Assembly (NCBI GenBank): GCA_002633005.1
Contig: NMRA01000656.1
Coordinates: 1-64,000, forward strand
Origin: Phoronis australis
Lineage: Eukaryota > Phoronida > Phoronidae
DNA: 64,000 nt
Reading direction: 5' to 3'
Each line of letters starts with the position of its first letter. Positions within the stretch are counted from its first letter, which is position 1. The notes under the pieces are model-generated. The model was not told where the DNA came from. It worked only from the letters and a program-made list of their open reading frames with translations, and did no database searches. A program made the translations under genes and the position numbers. Shown here piece after piece: positions 46,776 through 58,300 of this stretch.

Positions 46776-47541
46776 GACCTGGGAAGATGCAATAACTACT
46801 TTTTTAGTAATTACCACAATTCCCATTTAGTGTTACAAATTAGTGATAAAAGTTAACAAATGCTGCATTCTATGACAGGAGACATTTGCCAAGTACAAAA
46901 TTAATTTTACAAAATCTTAAAATTATTTCACATGTGATGGCAGAGTTTGACAAAATCAAATTTCTCGTTTTTGCCTTTTCTGAAATAGCTCTAAAAATGC
47001 ACCTGGTGACCGGATAAGTGTACCGATTGACCTCAAACTTTGTGACTGATATTTGGTTTGATATACTAATTATTTACATCAAATTAAAGTGTCCTAGACA
47101 ATTTTTGTATTTATAACAAGTGACTTTTGACATGTAACATCTGATTGGATGATCGGAATGCTAAGAAAAGTAATTCCTGAAATAGACGCAATACTCCACA
47201 CCACTAGTGCACCGGAGTTGAAAAATATATCAGTCTTTAAAACTGTAGGAGAAATCACACTTTGAACATAAGATGACAGTATCAGTATAATAAAAATGAT
47301 TTCAATAAACACTGCAGATGAACACAGTAGAAGACATGTTGAGTGCAAAATTCAAAATGTCAAAAAATACAACTTCCTGACCCAATAATTGCACCAAATT
47401 ACCTCAAAATTTGGCACCGAAATTTGTTAACATTTTTTTCTTAAAAATATGAGCACAGCCCCAGAAATCGCTTTCACATTATATCCAGGATCTCATTCAT
47501 TCCCTTACACACATTCACAAGTATGACTGAACTCAGGGGAG

Positions 47542-47653
47542 TAGGAGACACCTTTGTGCAATGCTCGATTGTCTGCCAGTAAGGCCAGGATTCGAACCCT
47601 GGTCTCACAAACGGGAGTCCGGAGCTCAAACCAATGAACCACAATGTCTCCTA
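47542..47653 (-). mobile_element. tRNA-like element with Pol III A and B boxes and 9-bp inverted ends
   Basis: Minus strand begins TAGGAGACA and ends TGTCTCCTA. The A box TGGTTCATTGG (47641-47631) and B box GGTTCGAATCC (47598-47588) fit consensus. The T arm pairs well, but the anticodon stem does not, and about 33 nt separate the T arm from the 3' end, so this is a SINE-type relic and not a working tRNA. A different family from the 2375 SINE. Confidence 0.6.
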
Positions 47654-49259
47654 ATTTGTTAACATGATTGTACATATCGAATACTTAAATTTGAAGTGCC
47701 AAGCTCAAAATTTATGTTTACACCAAGTGACCCGACACGTTGATTGAACGGCTTAGATACCATAAGCCTAAGTACAGAAAATGTCTCCAATTTGGTGCAG
47801 TGAAAAATTAATCATTTTGCTCAAGCTTGGAGCTTGCACCAAATTTTAGAAATTGCAATATCTGAGGCTGTCCCAAATTCAAGATTTATGAGAAAGACGA
47901 ATTTTGCAATGGCATCTATTTTTGACGATTTTATCTCAAACGCTGTTGATACAAAATACAATGTCCAAGATTTGAGAAATATGACATATGCCAACATTAT
48001 ACAAGTCCCAATCTTCAGAATGAAGAAAATATAATTTTGCGTTGAAATTCAGTGTCCCAAATGTCTCAAACTGATAATTTCTACATTACCTGCTTTGCTG
48101 ACAATCGTAGACATTTAACAATTGAAATATGGTAGAACAACACGATGAATGAAAATGTAAAAAATTTCACACCGAATGCCCCCATAAATGCATCAATTGA
48201 CTTCAAAGTTTGGAACTGACACATATACCTACATGTACTAATTGCATACAGTACGTAAATTTGAAGTTCTTAGCTCACATTTTATGTTTGCACTCAGTGA
48301 CTCTTAACCTATCAAATGACACTGAATGACTGGATCGCTTAAAAAAAAGGTTAAGCCTTTCATTACGTTGGCTTACACTTGTGTGCACCGAAATAGAAAA
48401 GCGTATACTTTTAAAACTGGAAAAATAACATTTTCAAAATTAGATAACTTTGCACCATGTGACCTCTTCTGGTGCATTCTGGAATATAAAAACAACGAGC
48501 ATTTCAATTTTTACTAGCAAACAACTTGCGTGAAATTTCCACGACTGGTGCAGTCGTTTTGGAATTATCAAGGTCTAAAGTTGGAGTCAATAAAAATAAG
48601 ATGAAAAAACGTAGACTACCAGTACTCTGCACTGCCGGAACGCCCAGATTACGTAAAAAAACATAACTCAAGCATGGACTTCAATTGTTATACGTCCATG
48701 ACTCAAGAAAGTCACTTAAACCAAAAAAAACTCAAAATCTGTGAATCAACTCATTTCAAGGAAAGGCTGTTTTCATCACTGCATACCAAACGTGACCTTT
48801 TGCAGTGACCTAGATGCTACAAGTACCAAGTTGGTGTTTACCAAACCAGCGGCAATGGAGTAGTGCCTGTTCTATCATCGCAGATTGCTAGATTATATAT
48901 AGTTACTTTGTACTTTGATACTCAATCTCAGCACAAAGTCTGTTATCGAAATCGACATGACTGTGTAGACTGGTTTGGAATACTATCTCAACTAAGTGCC
49001 TACGTTTTCTTTTATCTTTCACTTGGTTGAATGTTGAGCAACCGTGTTGGCAGCGGTCTAACGATATGTTTTGAAAATTCTCAGTGGCAAAATTTTCGTT
49101 TATATATGTAATAACAGGTCATTGACAACTTCATGCCTATTCCACAGAATATAGTCAGACGCTGTTTAGCGTCTCAACATAAAGTATAAAAATTCTTTTT
49201 TTACTAGGGCTGGGTACCGCAGGAGGTCCAGATCTCATACTTAGCCAACAAAAAGTAAT

Positions 49260-51200
49260 TAACTTCAATGAGTACCCAGCATCTCCAACAAACCCATTAC
49301 CTCTTCTACGTGTCTCTAGAAAGTTATCAGCCCGTTTTACGGCACAATACACTGAAGTTTTGCTTGAGGGTTTACTTGGTCCGATCTCTTCCCCAGTCGG
49401 ACCGAGTGAGCTGTGACGTCACAAAACTCCCGGGTTGGCTACCTGGAAGTCCGGATATACTTGACGTCAATGAAAAGTATTCAATTTCATTTGACATGTA
49501 TACTCAGCAGGCTGCGAAAGAAATTATTACCTCTTCTACGTGTCAAAGTTATCTATCAAATTTCTAAGGCTCAATACAATGTAGTTTTTCTTGCAGGTTT
49601 ACTTGGTCCGGTCTAACAGCTGGACCGAGTGCACTGTGACGTCATCAAACTCGCGGAATCGAAATATTCTGTGAATTTTTTCATTTTTTTAGATTTCCGA
49701 CTTTGATAAGACGTCATCATGATTTTGGTTTTATGTCCAGGACGTCGCAATCTAAATTCAAACAAAAAGCGACGGAGTACGATCGTCCTATGCAAATTGC
49801 TTCTTGTTATTTGTAATCGGTTCTTTAGTACCTTGCATTACATTTTCTTACATGTCATTGCTGTGTGATTTCATTGTTGAACTATCGGCAGTTAACATGA
49901 GTATTTTTACTTTGCCTGTTTTCTCAAATATAGTTTTGAACACAGATCATTTCAGCCTGTATTGATGTTTTTAGCCAACAAGCTATGTGAAATAAAGTTC
50001 TCTGTGACGAAAAACAGTGCTTCCTGTCATTTTTGCGTGAATTTGTGTTAAATTTGTTCAAGGTAACTAGAGTGACCATGCCAGCGACCATGCCAGTACG
50101 CCTTCATTATTTTTTTAAAGCTAGTTTATATCAATATGCAACCCGAAAACAACCCCAATGTAAGAAGAAAACAAAATTTGACAGCTTTTCATATACTCAA
50201 ACAACATAGGGTTACCTCAGCGTGGTATCAAGCCACGTGAACGATGCCAGAAAACGCAATGGTTTTTGAACAGTGAAAAGCACGAAAGAGCATTGTAGAC
50301 ATCGGAAATGTGAACAGAAGAAGCACTCTTGGGAGAAAAAGTGAAATATCTTAGGGAATATTCTGATTCTGTCAGTTTGATGACGTCACAGCGCACTTGG
50401 TCCGGTTGTGACATACCAGACCAAGTAGACTTGCAAGTATAAACTACAACTAGTGTATTGAGCCTCAAAACTGGTTGATAATTTTCTAAAGACACGTAGA
50501 AGAGGTAAAAGTTTTGTTGGAGCCGCTGGGTAAATGTCAAATGAAATTGAATACTTTTCATTGGCTTCAAGTAGGCGTCCGGACCTCTTGCATGTTAACC
50601 TGTGAGTTTGATGACGTCACAGCACACTCAGTCCGGCCGTTAACAGACCGGACCAAATAAACCTACAAGCAAAACTACAGTGTATTAAGCCGTAAAAATT
50701 GGCTGATAACTTTCTAGCGACACGTAGAAGAGGTAATGGTTTTGTTAGAGTTGCTGGGTACATGTCAAATGAAATTAATTTCTTTTCATTGGCGTTATGT
50801 ATTGTCTCGACAATGAATTAGGGGGTAGGCGCGGCTTCTCAACACCCGTGGTGTCAAGAGACACAAAAATCGCAATAGTTTTTGAACAGTGAATAGCACA
50901 AAAAAGATTCTAGATATCGAAAATTTAAACAAAAGAAGCGTTCTTTGGACAAAAAGCGAAATGTCTTGTGATTCTGCTAGTTTGAGCACGTCGCAGCGCA
51001 GTCGTTCCGGCCGTTGACAGACCGGACCAAGTACTGAAACCTGCAAGCTAAACTACAGTGTATTGAGCCGTAACAGTTGGTTGATAACTTTCTAGAGGCA
51101 CATAGAAGAGTTAAAGCTTTTGTTGGAGATGCTGAGTACATGTCAAATGAAATTATTCTTTTCAATGGCGTCAAGTATATCGTCCGGACTTGAGCCGCAA
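49260..51200. repeat. Large inverted array of about 200-bp units
   Basis: Units share ACCTCTTCTACGTGTC, TTACTTGGTCCGGTCT, CACTGTGACGTCATCAAACT and TCAATTTCATTTGACATG. Two copies run forward at 49260-49700 and at least three run in reverse at 50380-51200. Two related copies of a TTTTTGAACAGTGAA segment lie at 50217 and 50850. Confidence 0.8.
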
Positions 51201-51549
51201 AAGTTGGTTAATATCTCTCTTGTGAAAAGCAGATGAAAAGGTTAAAGTAAGGTGTGAAATCTAAATGTTTGATTCGTGGCGTTGTGTGTTATATTGGGAC
51301 ATTGGGTGCTCCCATCCCGCCTGGCTGACCGGTGACCCTTGCAGTAACTGCTTACCGTAGTACGGGTACTCCATTTCCTGTTCAAAAGATTAAAATAAAG
51401 ATTTTTGTCGGCCAGAGTTATTTTGGCGCCACATGAGGTCCTAACAATAACATGCTCATAAAAATGAAATCTTATTTCAAAAAAACGTATTTGGTGGAAC
51501 CGTCCATATAACACTATGGCAAACCCGGGTATCAACAGTACTGCTCCGA

Positions 51550-51638
51550 CCCGTATTGGAATCTGGCCCGTATTGGAATTCCAATACGGGAACGGCCCGT
51601 ATTGGAATATTCCAATACGGGCCAGATTCCAATACGGG
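51550..51638. repeat. Nested palindrome built from CCCGTATTGGAAT
   Basis: Perfect 30-bp arms at 51550-51579 and 51609-51638. The 29-bp centre is itself an inverted pair of the same 13-mer around AACGG, so six copies alternate in direction. Confidence 0.95.
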
Positions 51639-52347
51639 CCGGAACAGTACCTTGCAACTCGGTCGGGTGTCCTACTTGGTCTGCGACGTCGGCAAAGGTC
51701 GTCGCTTTCTCGCAAAGCTACCGATTGGATGATTAACTAGGCACTTATTTGCTCTCCATTTTAACGTTGATCATCGTCAATACACCTCAAAAAATCGCGC
51801 ATCGTCTTTGCGCAAACTACATTGAGATTTAAGTCTCCCGAAATAAGTTGACGATTGGATAGTGTTTTAAAGTTAGTCTAATTCTCAGTTTCTCCAGTTA
51901 GTGCACCAATGAAGTAAACGAAAGTAGTTCTGCTTGTCGCGTCAGCTGTTGGTATCATTATCTCGATTTATGACCCACAACGCGTGACTGGACAAAGCCT
52001 TTTCAAATTAGAGTAGATATAAGCCGGTGGAGCGTGAGACCCCTGAGGTCCCAATCGAGTCCTCACGACAACTCCACCTCCACGTTATGTAGTATCTCAC
52101 CTCCATTTACTTACTAATGTCTGCACCCAAGATCGCCTTCTGTGAGTCTATGGACTAACCACTATCACTTCAAGTTTGAAGAGTCCTTGTCAGCTGGTAT
52201 CCATGTGAGGTCAGCTTGTTGACCCCAAATTTGACCTTCACCGTGACATTATGTGGCGGGAAGGGAACTGCCGTAAACAAAACGTTCTGGCGAAACGGTG
52301 AACTGCACTCGGACTTGAAACGTGTTGTGGTTCGCGAAAGAAGTGAA

Positions 52348-52370
52348 ATGAGTTGTCCGTTTCAAGGAAG
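52348..52370 (+). CDS. TDO2: TDO2 exon 1
   Basis: ATG AGT TGT CCG TTT CAA GGA AG, then donor GTAAGT. Seven codons plus two bases. Short first exons are usual in this gene; MSCPF fits the human start. Confidence 0.8.
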
Positions 52371-55300
52371 GTAAGTACAATTCATATGAATTAACTAATC
52401 GATTTTTTTCATGAACCCTTGAGTTACGACAGAAGTCCGATTCAACACGTCAGGACTGTGTGTGTTCAATCGTGTCATTGATATTGAGTTGGAACGTGGC
52501 CAAAATCAAAAAATACCAACGGTGGAAGTTACATTGTAACATGGTATGACCCTCAGAACCGTTGAAATAACTCTCACTACGCGTAATCGGGGATAAATGT
52601 TTCAATTGTTATATTCTTGGATGGATTTTCTAAGTTACCGACAAACGTTTAATGTAATTGAATGGTTCAATCTTTAACTTGACATTTGACAAACTGAAAA
52701 TTCTGATAAATTTAATTACGAAATATAAAACTTTACTAGTTATTCAACGTCAGGGATTATCTTATCACATAGGTTATCCCACATTCTATCTTGGAATTCA
52801 TTTCATCTGGGAATGTCACAACTCGATCTTCATTGTCAACCTTCCCAGATGAAATGAATTCTTGACAGGATATGGCAAATAGTATTCCTGTGGGATAACC
52901 CGGTACATGCGACCACAGGCGCCCTCAGCTTCTGATCGTCCCCAACATATAATACTGCTAGACAAACTACCGTTAGTACTGCCTCAAGCGCAAGCCAAGG
53001 TGAAATTTAGTTGTGCCGACATGACGCCTCCGATTTTGTTGAAGTCATAGACGTACACTGTACACTCAGCTATTTATTGCAAAATTGTTGCGGGGGGTCT
53101 TGCAAAGGGGTTTTTTATTACAAGAAAGGGAAGCAGAAATATTAAAAGCAGAAATTGCTGGTGTTACAAGATGATGCCACAGTTAATTTTGTCTGAAAAC
53201 ACTACATTTGGTTGGAGATAATCTGACTGCAAGCGCTTAATGTAGGTTTACAAAGTAAATGCTTTTGCAGCACATTTATGTTTGCACTACGTCACCTTTG
53301 GGAGGAAATGTGAGCGTGTTGGAATTACTTACAGGGTCTTAGATTTTGAGAACCTGTTCAATGTCCTTTGTTCAGTAGAGAAAACTGGTTCTCAAAATGC
53401 AAGACTCCTTTCAGTGACTATCAGTAGAACCTAAGAATTTGAACTGCTGTCATGGATTTGTTTGATGGTGGATTTCATCAACAAATAAATCCTTAATTGA
53501 CAGAGGTTTTTTAGAGAGGCTGATCCTGAGTGAGATTCGAGGATTAGCTAAGACATTTGCAATTCATTGCCGGGATTCACATTTTTTTACGTAAAGCCTA
53601 CCGATTATCGAATTCATTGTAACGCCAGATCGCTATCTATTTGTTGCTTCATCTGGAATCTTTGGTCTCACTATGAATGAAATATGTGAGGAGTCAAATA
53701 AAATAACTTACGAGTTGTTTCCAGTCTCTTAGTCCTGTTTGGTCTTGTACTTAATTGGTTGAATTTGCTTGAGTATTAACATAAAATACTCGCGAAATTG
53801 AGACGCTTGATTTCAAGTTTAGGTGGACCACATCTGGCTAGTATACATGATCGAGGAATGAGATATATGGTAAAAATTTTCAATTTGTGACAGTGAAAAA
53901 TTGTTTTGAATGGTATATAGATCCGAGCTTATGCTAAATTTTAGAACAAGTATTAGCCATCCCAAATTCAAGAATTATGGTAAACCACAAATGATCATTC
54001 GCCTTCAAATGTTATACACTATGGGTATATACACATGAAAATGTTGTTCAAAGGGTTTGCTTGACGATTTTAGAAACTGGCGAGTCTATTTTCAGACTCC
54101 TGATATAAAGTACAAACTAGAGAATTTTCACTGCTTTTTTGAGCTCCTTTCAATTAATCGGCAAACAGGAAACCAACTACGGACATAAATCATCTATGAA
54201 CGTCAAATATTATGCTATTGCCTAAAATATATGGTAAAATTTTTTAAAATTTGGACTCCAAAATTGAAGCTGAAATTGAATTTTCCTGATTCTGAACTTT
54301 GGGACATCAAAGTGGTTTTTGCTCATGTATATATCAAATTGTGAAACGTAGCATTTTTTGTATTCATAAAAGTAACACTAATCAATTACCTAGTCACTAA
54401 ACTGCTGCCAGTGCCTTTGAATTCAGGATGCCCAATATAATTGGTACAGGCTACCACCCTGAGTGAAATGTATTTTTCCACTGTCCTTAACTGGAGATTT
54501 TTACTGTAAACTGATATTGTTATTAGTTTGTAGTTGTTTTATTTCTCTTAGTTCTACCCGTGAGAATGAGTCCCAGAGTTGCTACTATTATTTGACAACC
54601 GTAAGCTAATATCGGTGTAACTCTAGCGGTTTGTTTCTTTTAGATCTGACGCTGACAACAGATCCCAGAGTTACCACAGTTATTTAGCAGTAAGTACATA
54701 CAAAGGTGGGTTTGTAGAGGTGGGTCTGTAGAGGTGGGTCTGTAGGGGTGGGTCTGTAGAGGCGTGTCTTGCAACAGAAGACTCACAGACATCAGCCAGG
54801 TTCAAAATCTAACCATCAAACTTCATGAATTATTTTTGATATTTTCTGTTCTATTTGAGCATGAACTCTGAATAATTGTATTTGAATTTGTGGTTGATTT
54901 TCACAGACAAGTATGTAAGCGAGCTTCACACTAGGTGTCTCTAAAGTTTGAAATCAAAATAATATGGATTGTGAACTGGAGTTTGTCGCTAGAATTTATG
55001 TGTCATTAAGCACAAACTTGTGAACTGAAACGGTAAGGTGTTCACGCCCAAAATTAATTTACACTTATCAAATATCACAGGAAATAACACAAATACCTTT
55101 TCAGTTTGGTTTCATACATTACACTTCATACTTTGATCATCTGTGGGATTTATAATTACTGTACCCATCAGGGAGGTGTTCTGTAAACCTAAGAATATCG
55201 GCAAAAAGGCAAGAGAATATAAAATCATTCAAGTGAAAGCTGGGCGTTTCGCGAGTACTCTGATTCCGTCATGATCACATTTTTGGGTAGTTGATAACTT

Positions 55301-58300
55301 GAAGTCCTGATGGGAGACTTATTAACAGACCCTGCGACTGCTTAACAATGGATAAGGTTAACATCCAGCCAATGTCACAAAAATATAGTATACCTAATTT
55401 TCACAGGTTTGTTACATATACTTATGAGTACTATGTTGCTGGAAAATAAATTGCATATAAAAACTTTGTATATGACAGCTTCTCTGTGAAATGGGAAAAG
55501 TTCATTGTTCAGGTTAACTCCATGTAGAAGTTGTTTATTTGTACGAGATACGAGAATGGTATCTCCTGAGGTGTGCATGCGTGAATGAATGAATGGATGT
55601 ACTTATTTGTTTGTTTGTTTTTGTACTGTTTTATAAATGATAATAAATACCTGAAAAAGATTCCAATCCCCCCAATAAATCATCCAGGCAAACGACTTTT
55701 AGAAAGGTTGACTTGTAGGGTGTCGATCATGGGTACACACCCTCGTGAGCCAAGTCTCTTCTAGCGCTTGAAAGTTATAGTATATTGATAACTTTCTCTT
55801 AGCAAGGCGAAAGCCCAGGATGTTTTATTTCACTGAGTACAGCTTTTCCAGAAATACCATAGAATTTATGTGTAAGTATAACGTAACGTGAAAGGTGTTA
55901 AAAATGAGTTCACTTGCGTTAAGGGCTCGTCTTTTTTTGTAGCTGAGTGAGTTGCTGTCTCTACAGCGACTGTGTGGACCAGGTGATGAGAGCAGTCATG
56001 ACGAGCACCTCTTTATCATCACACATCAAGGTATGGTGTCTCAATTTTATCTGAGGAGTAATGTTCATTTGTCTCCCCTCTTTAATTTTATGCCCCCATT
56101 TCCCCCCTTCATCAAGAGTCATGAGGAATATTTTACTTAACATACTAGATAGTCCATGGCATGCCAGACATTGTGTTATTGCCTGGTTGTGTCCTCATCA
56201 AATTGTAAAATTCCTCTGTTGAATCCCAGGTCAGAAGCCAAGGCCTTTGGAAATCGATCATTCGTGAGGTTGCACTAGGCTGTGGTTTTCAAACTTATTG
56301 GACCATTCATCCTGATGGTTCTCATGTTATGCTGTTTATGTGTGGCACCAAATATGACTCGTTTTATGACTGCGCTTAAGAAATACCAAGCAACGAAAAC
56401 AAACTTTGATGGAAATTGACTATGATACTCCCGTAGTTCTAACTTGGGCTCAGTGCCGTGTTGTATGAAACAGTCCCAAATAGTTCCCTAAATGTATTGA
56501 TTTTATAGAAACAAAGTGCAAGGAAGTTATCAAGATATTGGAGTCACGGAAAAAATTATGTGAGAAATTTAAGATCTTTAGAAACTCGACCATGTTCTTG
56601 GTAAATATAAAAAAATAATTGCAGGCAGTCTAGTACGTGTTGTACTAGACGTAACCAGGCCGCGCATGTGGGCCCATTGCACTGATCACCTGGAACCATT
56701 TTTGTGCTTTATTCATATAAAATATAGTTAAATCGGAGCTGAGGAGCTAGAGATCTGACTTAAGGGTCTAGTAGTATACCCCAGTGGGACTCAAACCCAC
56801 AGCCTCGAGTAAAGAAAACGGGCACCTATCACACTAGGCCACACTGCCTCCTTTGTCGATGTGTCACGCCATTGTCAAGAGGCCTGTTAGTTTGATACTG
56901 CATGGTGACTCTTTCGATACTCTGCCAACATTTGTGTCTTGAACCAATATGAGTAGTACGGTGCCGGTCATGACATTCATGATTATTTTAGCAGCACCAA
57001 AACGACCACAAATTTTCATTTCATTCATTCTCACTACACTGATGTGACGCCAGTTTCACAACAGCGTGACAACAGAAAACAGCCACGGCAACCAGCATGA
57101 ACTTATAGTGCTAAACAAACTGATATAGCCTGACAGTACTCTCCATCCACTGAAAGGCCTGGGTAGAGGTCAATAGCTTTCCTGGCAAAAATAAAATGTT
57201 TCCAAAACCACGTGCTCTTAATGAAAATACAAAGCGATATCTTGTAAGATCTTGGTTTTCTAGTAAGGTATTAGCATCATTGAACTCTACCCTTTACAGA
57301 TGTCAACAGCTGATTACCTGTTGTTTTCCGTTTCCTTTAGTTAGCTCTGTGCATTTCTTGTCCTCACATACAATAATTTTCAGTGTGAATAGTGTAAACT
57401 ATTACTGGTTGTATGCAGGTGCCTACATACCCCCTATATTAAATAATAATATTAGTCCACCATATTTTGTATTTCCTGGTGGTGCTGTTCATAGAATGCC
57501 TAGTGAGTCGTTGATTTATTTACCCTCATATTCATGTAACTCCTAATTTCAGTGTAGCTATACAAACAATCTAAATTTAATCTATAATGCAGACAATTTG
57601 AATGTGATCGAAATGTCTGTGGTTGATTCTCTTCATTGCCTTTTTCACGACAGGCAGCGGTTTACCTAAGTTTATTTTTCATTTTGCGTTACCGACCGTT
57701 TCCATTTCATTTTTCCTGATATATATTGTGCCTGTGTTTACATTGGCGCAACAACTTGCCTCACTTAAAACTTGCTTCCCTGATTAACTCCAAATAATTC
57801 CTGATGAAAGTACCATCTCGTAACGTCTAGTACAGAGCAATTCGCTGTTCCCCGTGAGGAAGTTTCCGAAAAAAAATCACATAATTCATAATTTCGCAAT
57901 GGAAAAATCTGTGCTTAACAAATGTTGTGAAGAAGGTGTGTTTTTTATGAAATACTACCACCAAAAAACTTTGAGAAAAGCGGTTGTTTTCAGAGAAATT
58001 AGACTTCACTTTCAAGCAAAACTCTGACCCGCTTACTACCATAGCATTGTGTACCAACACAATATGAATAGGCTTGTTTGTCAAGCTTAATCAAACAGGA
58101 TTTTAGGTAAGATTGTGATATTGGAAAACTCTTGGTTTCCGTCAACAGTCCCAACGGAATGGTACGCATCGTCCTAAATCCCTTGCCCTAAATCCCTTTC
58201 CTTTCCCTCTCGCTTCCTCCCCAATCTCTTAATACTTGACCGACTGTGAAGCTGAGATGTACAGGATGCAGTATGTTTTCCTTAATTTTACTGATCTATT

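Larger units (their letters stand above)
46827..52347. other. Intergenic region between the divergent asparaginase and TDO2 genes
   Basis: The two genes are head to head. Apart from the tRNA-like element, the inverted array and the palindrome listed separately, I see no gene. Promoters for both genes should lie here but no clear TATA or initiator could be assigned. Confidence 0.5.

Noticed and set aside
47580-47650. A functional tRNA gene on the minus strand
   Set aside because: The T arm and boxes are good, but the anticodon stem does not pair and the T arm is not followed by the 3' acceptor strand.
57196-57546. Open frame of 116 codons in TDO2 intron 3
   Set aside because: Low-complexity, hydrophobic, no motif, and base composition like the surrounding intron.
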